64,000 nucleotides of DNA, taken from assembly GCA_903930435.1 (NCBI GenBank), contig CAIYYN010000049.1:62001-126000 (forward strand). Reading direction: 5' to 3'. The position numbers and the translations under genes are program-made. The DNA comes from an uncultured Hyphomicrobiales bacterium (lineage in GTDB: Bacteria > Pseudomonadota > Alphaproteobacteria > Rhizobiales > Ancalomicrobiaceae). The notes below the pieces were generated by a model that saw only the letters and a list, made by a program, of their open reading frames with translations, was not told the DNA's origin and made no database searches. The first letter of the stretch is position 1. Every line of letters begins with the position of its first letter. This document shows, piece after piece, positions 24,906-32,530 of this stretch.

Positions 24906-25790
24906 ATGGCGACCATTGGTTTCATCGGTCTCGGCAACATGGGCGCGCCGATGGCGGGCAATCTGGTGAAGGCCGGGCATCGGGTGCTTGGTTTCGATCT
25001 GAGCCCTGCCTGTCGCGACGCGGCCAGCGCGCTTGGTGTTGAAATCATGCCGTCTGGTGCGGCGGCCGTCAGCGAGGCTGATGCGGTCGTGACGATGTTG
25101 CCGGCTGGCAAACATGTGCTTGCGGTGCTCGAAGACCTGCTCACGGCGGCAAAGCCGGGCACGCTCTTCATCGACTCATCAACGATCGACATTGCGTCTT
25201 GTCGTCTCGCGCACGGGCAGGCGGCGAAAGCGGGCATGTTGATGCTGGACGCGCCTGTTTCGGGCGGTGTCGGCGGCGCCGCAGCGGGAACGCTCACCTT
25301 CATGGTCGGAGGCAGTGAAGCAGCCTTTGCGAAGGGGCAGGCACTGATCCAGCCTATGGCAGGCCGGATCGTCCATTGCGGCGATGCCAGCGCAGGACAA
25401 GCGGCCAAGATCTGCAACAACATGATCCTCGGGATTTCGATGATCGCTGTTTCAGAGGCCTTCGTGCTCGGCGAGAAGCTGGGGCTTTCGCCGCAAGCGC
25501 TGTTTGACGTCGCATCCACCTCGTCGGGTCAATGCTGGTCGCTGACGAGCTATTGCCCGGTGCCGGGTCCTGTTCCCAAGAGCCCCGCGAATAATGACTA
25601 CAAGCCGGGATTTGCCGCGAGCCTCATGCTGAAGGACCTTCGACTGAGCCAGTCCGCGGCTGCGGAAGTTGGCGCATTGACGGCACTTGGCAAGCACGCC
25701 GAGGAAATCTATTCGGCGTTTGAAGGGGCTGGACATGGCGACACAGACTTCTCCGGGATCATCAACGCGATCCGTCATGGTAACGACTGA
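24906..25790 (+). CDS. mmsB: 3-hydroxyisobutyrate dehydrogenase
   Basis: This NAD-dependent enzyme oxidises 3-hydroxyisobutyrate to methylmalonate semialdehyde, the substrate of MmsA. The 294-residue protein starts with the Rossmann motif FIGLGNMGAPMAGNL, has DAPVSGGVGGAAAGTLTFMV at the substrate-binding step and the catalytic lysine in QAAKICNNM. The late CPVPGPVPKSPANNDYKPGF block is characteristic of true HIBADH. GGAGG precedes ATG 24906. It completes a three-gene valine module that ends at a strong hairpin. Confidence 0.94.
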   Translation: MATIGFIGLGNMGAPMAGNLVKAGHRVLGFDLSPACRDAASALGVEIMPSGAAAVSEADAVVTMLPAGKHVLAVLEDLLTAAKPGTLFIDSSTIDIASCRLAHGQAAKAGMLMLDAPVSGGVGGAAAGTLTFMVGGSEAAFAKGQALIQPMAGRIVHCGDASAGQAAKICNNMILGISMIAVSEAFVLGEKLGLSPQALFDVASTSSGQCWSLTSYCPVPGPVPKSPANNDYKPGFAASLMLKDLRLSQSAAAEVGALTALGKHAEEIYSAFEGAGHGDTDFSGIINAIRHGND

Positions 25791-26125
25791 CCTCTGAGTT
25801 TCAGTTCGAGACGGGAAAGTTGATTGTTAATGCGACAATCAACTTTCAGCTTGGGGTCGCGTGTATTGCGGCGTCAGGCGATGAGCAAAGTGCACAAAAG
25901 AACGCGGAAAGCTTTGCTTCAAGCGCACAAAATATACTGACTATTCGAATGTGAGTACATTTTTAACCCTAATACAGATCTGGATCAGCATTAGTATTGT
26001 AAACAAATTCAAAATATTAAACGTCGAATATTTGGTGGAATACAGGGCTTCGTTCACCTTGATTCTTCGTTTGTGTTGCTTTTTCGGGAAATTCAGTATT
26101 TGATCGAGCCACAGTTGAGTATGGG
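25791..26125. other. AT-rich intergenic region before the polysaccharide locus
   Basis: Apart from the hairpin at 25815-25847, this 335-base stretch holds no credible gene. From about 25920 to 26100 it is markedly AT-rich compared with both sides. It probably carries the promoter of the glycosyltransferase gene starting at 26126 and marks a composition boundary. Confidence 0.5.
25815..25847 (+). terminator. Hairpin after mmsB
   Basis: A perfect 13-base-pair stem (arms 25815-25827 and 25835-25847, loop TAATGCG) sits 24 bases after the mmsB stop. It lacks a clear T-tract, so it may be an mRNA-stabilising or Rho-assisted end rather than a classical intrinsic terminator. Confidence 0.65.
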
Positions 26126-27022
26126 GTGTTCCAGGTGGCAATTGAACAATATGAAGTAGCGCCAGAGCGTCCCCTTTGTTACGTGGACGGGCAGCGGCTG
26201 AATATTGACTCGATGGATAGCGCTATTCGTGCGTCCATCGAGCGGGCCCGCAAGGGCATCGGCTTCACCTTTTTCACCCTTAATCTCGACCATTTGTGCA
26301 AGCGTCGGAAGAATCAGCAGTTCCGGGATTGTTATGATCGGGCCACGTTCATTTCCGCCGACGGAACACCGATCGTCTGGTTGGCACGTAGCGTGCGGGC
26401 ACCGATTTCGCGCACGACAGGTGCTGACCTGGTTCAGCCAATGGTCGCAGAAGCAGCAAAGAATGGCATTCCGGTTTATTTCTTCGGTACTTCGGACAGC
26501 GTTATCGCCAAAACCATCGAAAAACTGAGAGCGGTGTTTCCGACGCTCGTGGTGGCTGGTCATGAATCGCCGCCGATGGGGTTTGATCCCTTGTCTGAAG
26601 CAGCTTCGGAGGCTGCCGATCGGATCGCAGCTTCAGGCACGGGCCTTTGTTTTGTCGCACTCGGCGCGCCCAAGCAGGAACTCTTCGCTGATATGGCCTT
26701 CGATCGATGCAACAAGGTCGGTTATTTGTGTGTGGGCGCTGCGCTGGATTTCATTGCGGGTCATCAGCGGCGTGCACCAGAGTTCATGTCGCGGAACGGG
26801 CTTGAGTGGCTGTGGCGGTTGATCAAGAACCCGGTCAGATTGTTTACGCGCTATGTGGATAGTGCCTTGATGCTGATCTGGCTGAGCTTGCCGTGGCAGT
26901 TCGAACTGGTGCTGAACGCACGAAGGCCCCAACTCGACCAGGCCCGTTCGCGTGTTTCGTTCATGGAACGCGTGCCCTTGGCACAGCGCGCCCCGATCGT
27001 GAAGCGAACGAACAAGCTGTAG
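26126..27022 (+). CDS. WecG/TagA/CpsF family glycosyltransferase
   Basis: Family blocks are all present: TLNLDHL near residue 50, FISADGTPIVWLAR near 75, the FVALGAPKQELF motif near 175 and GAALDFIAGHQRRAPEFMSR followed by GLEWLWRL. Enzymes of this GT26 family add a sugar (for example ManNAcA or glucose) to a lipid-linked precursor on the cytoplasmic side of the inner membrane. The C-terminal 60 residues beyond the core are basic and hydrophobic and could anchor the enzyme. It starts at a GTG with only a weak ribosome binding site. First gene of the polysaccharide locus. Donor sugar unknown. Confidence 0.9.
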   Translation: MFQVAIEQYEVAPERPLCYVDGQRLNIDSMDSAIRASIERARKGIGFTFFTLNLDHLCKRRKNQQFRDCYDRATFISADGTPIVWLARSVRAPISRTTGADLVQPMVAEAAKNGIPVYFFGTSDSVIAKTIEKLRAVFPTLVVAGHESPPMGFDPLSEAASEAADRIAASGTGLCFVALGAPKQELFADMAFDRCNKVGYLCVGAALDFIAGHQRRAPEFMSRNGLEWLWRLIKNPVRLFTRYVDSALMLIWLSLPWQFELVLNARRPQLDQARSRVSFMERVPLAQRAPIVKRTNKL

Positions 27023-27130
27023 GTGGTTTGCTGGCGAGCAAATCCCGCTGACTTAACGCGATTTTCATTTCGGCTGACGAAACTGATCTCCTGAACCATG
27101 TCCGACGACGTGGCCGCGCGGGACTGGTTT

Positions 27131-28234
27131 ATGTCATCAAAGCCACTCAAGATTCTCTTTCACAGTTGGTCATTGGCGGGCGGCGGTGCAGAACGCGTTT
27201 TTGCCGTTCTAGCGTCCGGCCTCGCCAAGCGCGGCCACGATGTGATGTTTTCAGTCGAGCATGAAGACAACCAGAACCTGCGCTACCTTGATCCACTTGT
27301 CAGACTGCTGCCGCCAACGGGTAACCGCTGGGAAACGATTGCGAAGCTGGTCCATATCCTGAAGACCGAACAGCCGGACATTTCGGTCTCGGCCATCAGC
27401 GCATGCAACATGCGACACGCTTTTGCGGCCGTTTTGGCTGGACGACGCAATCGGGCGATCATGACATATCATGGCCATGCGTCGGCCGAACCGGAATCCT
27501 CCAATCAACTTGGCTATTGGGCGACCTGGCTGACGTCACGGCTGACGGCGCGCACGGTTGCCGTCTCTGACGGGTTGCGACGTCACGTCATCAGGGATTG
27601 GTGGGGGTCGCCGCGACGAACAGTCCGGATCTACAATCCAACCTTCGTCAGTGCAGACGGGCTTATTGCGCAGACAGAGGCTGATCTCTTGGCGCGTGAT
27701 CCCATTGTGCTGTCCGTCGGGTCGTTTTTGCCCCGAAAAAATTTCATCGCGCTGATCAAGGCATTCGCGCTTGTGAAGACACCCGGAGCCAGACTTGTGA
27801 TCCTCGGTGAGGGGCGTATGCGCCCGGAACTGGAGGCAGAGGTGCAGCGGCTGCAATTGCAGGACCGGGTAACGCTGCCCGGCTATCTTCAGGAACCCTG
27901 GACGGCCTATCGGCAAGCGAGGTGCTTTGCGTTTGCAAGCCGGGAAGAGTCGTTCGGTCTCGTACTGGTGGAAGCCCTGGCTGAAGGATTGCCCGTGATT
28001 GTGACACCGAGTGATGGGCCAAACGAGGTGCTCGAAAACGGGCTTTACGGCGAACTGGTTCCGCATGATGACCCGGTTGCCATGGCTGCAGCGATTGACC
28101 GGATGCTGGCCAATCCAGGAAATCCCTGCCCGAGACTCGAGCGAGCCAAGGAATTTTCAGTGGAAACCGGGATCTCTGCCTACGAAGAGATGTTCCAGAC
28201 CGTAGCCTGGGAGGCTGAACGTCGTGGCATATGA
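27131..28234 (+). CDS. Glycosyltransferase family 4
   Basis: A 367-residue GT-B enzyme. The N-terminal domain begins ILFHSWSLAGGGAERVFAVLA, the usual GT4 acceptor loop, and the C-terminal domain has SVGSFLPRKNF, the nucleotide-sugar region GYLQEPW and the retaining-enzyme ExxxxE pair in REESFGLVLVEALAEG. It lies about 110 bases after the WecG-type gene on the same strand. ATG 27131 gives the typical N-terminus. It should extend the lipid-linked repeat unit in the cytoplasm; sugar and linkage unknown. Confidence 0.9.
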   Translation: MSSKPLKILFHSWSLAGGGAERVFAVLASGLAKRGHDVMFSVEHEDNQNLRYLDPLVRLLPPTGNRWETIAKLVHILKTEQPDISVSAISACNMRHAFAAVLAGRRNRAIMTYHGHASAEPESSNQLGYWATWLTSRLTARTVAVSDGLRRHVIRDWWGSPRRTVRIYNPTFVSADGLIAQTEADLLARDPIVLSVGSFLPRKNFIALIKAFALVKTPGARLVILGEGRMRPELEAEVQRLQLQDRVTLPGYLQEPWTAYRQARCFAFASREESFGLVLVEALAEGLPVIVTPSDGPNEVLENGLYGELVPHDDPVAMAAAIDRMLANPGNPCPRLERAKEFSVETGISAYEEMFQTVAWEAERRGI

Positions 28235-28342
28235 TCCGTACCGTTCGGGGCCGAAAAACACAGTTGTCTCCGTCTCTCCCGTTCGACAGATCATGCCTTG
28301 TCCTGCTTCATCAATCTGACTGAACATTGGAACTAACAGCGG

Positions 28343-29608
28343 ATGGCAAACTCGAAGCGATTGCTCAGTGTCCACAGGATCCATTACCGCAAGGGTGGTG
28401 CGGAAAGCGTTCATCTGGACCATCTGCGGCTCTTTCGCGATCATGGCTGGGATTGCGCCGAATTTGCGATGCAACACCCGGACAATGAGCCGTCTTCGTG
28501 GGCCGACTATTTTCCATCGCGGTTTGAGCCCGACAGCGGGTCGTTTCTGGAACGAATTGCGAAGGTGCCGCGGTTCATGCATTCCAGCGAAGCGGCGGCC
28601 TGTTTTGATCGGATGCTTGCGGATTTCAAGCCGGACATCATTCACATCCACGGTCTTTATCAGCAGTTGACCGCATCAGTTCTGAAACCGGCCAAGGCAA
28701 GGGGAATCCCGACGGTTTTCACCCTGCATGACTTCAAGCTCGTCTGCCCAGCCTATTATCTCTACAACCAGACCTCTGGCATCTGCGAAAAATGCAAGGG
28801 CGGTCGGCAGTGGAACGCCCTGCTCAACCGGTGTTCCGGCGACTCCCTGGCCAAGGATGCCGTCTTTGCACTTGATGGACTGGTGCAATGGTATAGCGGA
28901 GCCACCCGAAATAATGTCTCAGCCTTCGTGACCCCGTCGCGATTCATGCAAGGCAAGATGACAGAACTCGGCCTGGATGCCGAGAAGCTGCATTATATCC
29001 CTAATTTCTTCCAGACGACTGACGACACCGAAATCGCACCGTCGGCAATTGAGGCACTCAGGGCCAGGCATGGTCGCTTCGTGCTCTATTTCGGGCGCCT
29101 GTCACGGGAGAAGGGCGTCGATGTCCTGATTGAGGCGGCCAGTCATCAGGGCATGAAATTGCTGCTCGTCGGCGACGGCCCCCAACGTGCCGATCTGGAG
29201 GCCAAGGCCAAGGCGCTACAGGCGGATGTAACCTTTGTCGGGCATCAGCGGGGGGCGGAGCTCTGGTCATATGTCACTGCGGCGTCCGTCGTTGTGTTGC
29301 CGTCAGTGTGCTACGAGAATGCCCCCAAGAGCTTGCTGGAAGCGCAATCACGCGGCCGCATCGTCATCGCAAGCAAGATTGGTGGCATGCCGGAAATGAT
29401 CGATCACGGAACCTCGGGTTTTCTGGTGACTCCTGGTGATCCGCACGATCTCGCGGGCATGATCGGGCATGTGCTTTCGCTGCCGGATGACGTGGCGAGA
29501 GACATTGGTGAAGCTGGTCGTGTTTCGGCCCAATCGACCTTCACCAGCGATCGCTATTTCCGCGAAATGGTCGCCCTCTACGAAAGCCTCGGATCGTCAG
29601 GCCGATGA
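28343..29608 (+). CDS. Glycosyltransferase family 4
   Basis: A 421-residue GT-B protein with HRIHYRKGGAESVHLDHL at the N-terminus and YFGRLSREKGVDVLIEA starting the C-terminal domain, then the ExxxxxxE block in SVCYENAPKSLLEAQSRG. A four-cysteine cluster around residues 135-165 (LVCPAYYL, GICEKCKGG, LNRCSG) is common in this GT4 subgroup and may bind metal. It is separated from the previous transferase by 108 bases and overlaps the convergent flippase gene by 12 bases. Confidence 0.9.
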   Translation: MANSKRLLSVHRIHYRKGGAESVHLDHLRLFRDHGWDCAEFAMQHPDNEPSSWADYFPSRFEPDSGSFLERIAKVPRFMHSSEAAACFDRMLADFKPDIIHIHGLYQQLTASVLKPAKARGIPTVFTLHDFKLVCPAYYLYNQTSGICEKCKGGRQWNALLNRCSGDSLAKDAVFALDGLVQWYSGATRNNVSAFVTPSRFMQGKMTELGLDAEKLHYIPNFFQTTDDTEIAPSAIEALRARHGRFVLYFGRLSREKGVDVLIEAASHQGMKLLLVGDGPQRADLEAKAKALQADVTFVGHQRGAELWSYVTAASVVVLPSVCYENAPKSLLEAQSRGRIVIASKIGGMPEMIDHGTSGFLVTPGDPHDLAGMIGHVLSLPDDVARDIGEAGRVSAQSTFTSDRYFREMVALYESLGSSGR

Positions 29609-31036
29609 CGCGGTCGAGACCCGTTTCAACGCGGCTAGAAGTCCGGACCTGAACTCCGGGAGCAGAACCAACAGGGCAGTTACATAAATCAGCCCCCCGG
29701 CAGAAATTGTTTCCAGCAGGCCAATCAAGCCGAGAGGCCAGTTCACCAGGTGGAGCAATCCGCCCATGACCAACGTCGCAATCACGATACGCGCTGCCGA
29801 TCCGAACATCTTGGGCAAGCCGAGCGAGAAGGCTATGGAGAATGTCAGCATCACCCAGATGCCAGCGGCAATCATGCAGCCAACGGCCGCACCCGCGACG
29901 CCCCCGAAGTAGAGGCCAATGGCACAGCACACCATCGACGTGACTGCATCAAAACCGTTGACCTTCAGTGACAGGTCTGTCCGTGAAACGAGGAGATAGG
30001 TTTGACATGCGCCGTGGATTGCAAAGTTTCTGAGAGCTCCGGTCATTGTGGCGACAGGGAAAATCAGGATTGTTGCAGCCTGAAAGGGGCCGGCAATGAT
30101 GAGGGTGACGAGATTGGTCGAAACAATCAGCGTGCCGATGGCCATTGGCGCGAGAAGCCCAAGGATCAACAGATTGTTGACACCGACCTGTCGCATGGCC
30201 TCGTGACGATCGCCTTCCTTCATGCGTTTGACCGCCAGTGTGAAGGCCGCCGCTGTCACCAAAGTGGCTACAAAGGCAGCAATCCGCTGGCCTAGCCCCC
30301 AACCGACGGAGAGCAGGCCCAATCCAACCGGGCCTGACATGTGCTCGACAACCACCCGGATGCCATTGCCACCGATCCAGAGCGCCGCTCCGGCTGCGAT
30401 GAGTGGCCCTGCATAGGTGTAGGCGCTTCTGAGCAAGGCCTTGTCTGGCGGGAGCGGTGATCCTTTCACCCCCAGGCGTCGCATGACGACGATCAGGCCC
30501 AGCGTTTGCGCGACACAAAGGGCACCCAGAACGGCGCGCGGGTCAGGTCCCAAATACTGGATTGCAACAAACGACAGTAAAGAACCCAGGACGGGGCTTG
30601 CCAATTGCCCGATGGTAAAGGTGACGATGGCTGTTTCCGATCGGCAGACGTCTGCATAATGGGACAGCGCACTGCGCGTGACCAGAAAGAGAGCAGTCAT
30701 CGTCGCGAGTGACCACGTCAGTTCGACGTTGATGCTCCAGAGGATCGGGCCCGCAGCCACTATCTGCAGGCCGGAGGCGACCGAGATGAACATCAGGTCG
30801 TGACGGCGCAGGTTGGTCCCGAAGCGCTCGCCCAATTCCTCGCGATGCCTGAGGACATAGGACGACCATCCGCCCAGAACCACCATGGCGATCAGATCCT
30901 GTGCTGCGATCAGATAGGTAACGACGCCGTAAGCGGTTGCGTCGAGCTGATGCGTCCACACGACCGCCGCGATGAACTGGAACAGAGGTCCAAACACTTG
31001 GGCGGGCAAATACAGGAGTGTCTGGCGGAACAGCAT
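29597..31036 (-). CDS. Polysaccharide flippase (Wzx-like, MOP superfamily)
   Basis: A 479-residue protein with about 12-14 predicted transmembrane segments and the N-terminal layout of polysaccharide exporters (LLYLPAQVFGPLFQFIAAVVW, then LDATAYGVVTYLIAAQDLIA, where Wzx proteins have a YG motif). It would move lipid-linked repeat units to the periplasmic face. It is encoded opposite to the glycosyltransferases and upstream of them by convergence, next to the polymerase gene. Family assignment rests on topology and the N-terminal motif, as sequence identity in Wzx proteins is low. Confidence 0.85.
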   Translation of the reverse strand: MLFRQTLLYLPAQVFGPLFQFIAAVVWTHQLDATAYGVVTYLIAAQDLIAMVVLGGWSSYVLRHREELGERFGTNLRRHDLMFISVASGLQIVAAGPILWSINVELTWSLATMTALFLVTRSALSHYADVCRSETAIVTFTIGQLASPVLGSLLSFVAIQYLGPDPRAVLGALCVAQTLGLIVVMRRLGVKGSPLPPDKALLRSAYTYAGPLIAAGAALWIGGNGIRVVVEHMSGPVGLGLLSVGWGLGQRIAAFVATLVTAAAFTLAVKRMKEGDRHEAMRQVGVNNLLILGLLAPMAIGTLIVSTNLVTLIIAGPFQAATILIFPVATMTGALRNFAIHGACQTYLLVSRTDLSLKVNGFDAVTSMVCCAIGLYFGGVAGAAVGCMIAAGIWVMLTFSIAFSLGLPKMFGSAARIVIATLVMGGLLHLVNWPLGLIGLLETISAGGLIYVTALLVLLPEFRSGLLAALKRVSTASSA

Positions 31037-31188
31037 GCGATCAACTCGTGTCAGAAATCAGGCTGTGACGGACCGTCGACTGCAGCCAGCAGGATCATAC
31101 ATTAGCGATCATATATCAAATCTCTCAATGAATGGCGCAGGTAAGCACAGATGGTATCCCTGGGCACGTACCCTTCGTTGATTTTTGA

Positions 31189-32487
31189 TCACGCTGGATC
31201 CCGGTCCATCAGGGATGGCAAGGCCTCAATCGTGCAAAACAGGATGACAAACTGGGTCATCGACTGCCCCTTGACCGACAGGGACGCTGCCCCGGCTGCA
31301 ATCGTATAGAACAGGGCGATATGCAACAGGCAGATGCGACTGCCGATCCGCCAGAGATCATATGTTATGGCGGCAAGGCCAAAGAAAAAGATGATCGAGA
31401 TCAGGACACCGGATTGCAGGAAAAATCCGAAGACGAAGCTTTCGATACCGTATTGTGTTCCTTCGGCATACATTTTTGCTGTGAGTGCCACGGGATCTGG
31501 ACCCATCAGCAAGTCATAGAGCGAGAAGCTGTTGAAAATTCTCACCATGGTAAGTCGGGTATCGGCGCTACCCCCGTCGTTGGTGAAGCGCTCTATCATT
31601 CGGTCAAGCAGGCCAAGATCAATGGCGACCAGGGACAAGCCAATGATGACCGGGATCGCCATGACCACCAGCCCGGCCAGCCTGGGATCAAATGTACGGC
31701 CCCTGAGCAAGCTGAAGAAAAGGAGCACGATCCTCACGCCGAGGAGCATGAAGCCGAGAACCATCGCAGTTCGGCCACCAAAAACAATCAGGCCAAATAC
31801 CTGAAGGGATATGATGCCAATGCGCATTGCAGGCGAAACACTGCGATCTGCCCCGAAAGTCATCATCACGAGATAAATCGAGGACATCAATGCGTTTTCG
31901 AGCGGGTGTCCGAGAAAGGCTGTTGCGCGCCATTCCCATTCGACGACGCTGCCTTCCAGGGTGATTGGCGTGAGCCGCCAGCCCGTCGAAACCTCAAACA
32001 CGCCCAAAAGAGCATTTGCATTCATGATGATATGGATAAGAATCGTCAGGATGCGATGCTGTTTTGCCGTGAGATCGGAAATCAGAAAGATGAACAAGGC
32101 GGCAGGCAGGAACGTGTCGATCAAGGATGTCAGCGGTTGACGCTGGATGAGAAGCGTCCAAAGGATCATGAACACCAGCATCACTGTGAAATAGGCTGTG
32201 CCCGGAAAGCGCTCGACGCTTTCGGCAAGGTAGGCTAGCGGATTTCCACGTGAAATGGCAGCGCTGAGGAAGGCCAGAACCGCCAGATAGGTCATTGGAT
32301 GAACCTTGGTCAGCGGACTTCCACCAGTGGAACCATAGATATAGCCAACTAAATCAAGCAAGAATGGTGATACCAGCATCCCCGTCAGGATTGCTGCGAA
32401 GGTCAGCGCCACGACGACCGGGCGCGGTCTCATGTGCGCAAAGCTGGACGGGTTTTGCGAGTATCCTGCAAGCGGTGTCATTGTCAC
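31189..32487 (-). CDS. VpsF-type polysaccharide polymerase (O-antigen ligase/polymerase-like)
   Basis: A 432-residue multi-pass membrane protein with about 10-11 hydrophobic segments and a periplasmic loop around residues 165-195. The loop leads into WRATAFLGHPLENALMSSIY, a block I associate with VpsF-family proteins. FGGRTAMVLG and the later loop with TNDGGSADTRLTM resemble Wzy/WaaL-type active regions. A GTG start at 32487 is preferred because GGAGG lies 7 bases upstream; ATG 32481 is too far from it. With the flippase and co-polymerase it forms a Wzx/Wzy-type export set. Confidence 0.82.
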   Translation of the reverse strand: MTMTPLAGYSQNPSSFAHMRPRPVVVALTFAAILTGMLVSPFLLDLVGYIYGSTGGSPLTKVHPMTYLAVLAFLSAAISRGNPLAYLAESVERFPGTAYFTVMLVFMILWTLLIQRQPLTSLIDTFLPAALFIFLISDLTAKQHRILTILIHIIMNANALLGVFEVSTGWRLTPITLEGSVVEWEWRATAFLGHPLENALMSSIYLVMMTFGADRSVSPAMRIGIISLQVFGLIVFGGRTAMVLGFMLLGVRIVLLFFSLLRGRTFDPRLAGLVVMAIPVIIGLSLVAIDLGLLDRMIERFTNDGGSADTRLTMVRIFNSFSLYDLLMGPDPVALTAKMYAEGTQYGIESFVFGFFLQSGVLISIIFFFGLAAITYDLWRIGSRICLLHIALFYTIAAGAASLSVKGQSMTQFVILFCTIEALPSLMDRDPA

Positions 32488-32530
32488 GGCAATACCTCCG
32501 CTCTCGTCTGGTTCCTCTGACCAGACCGGT

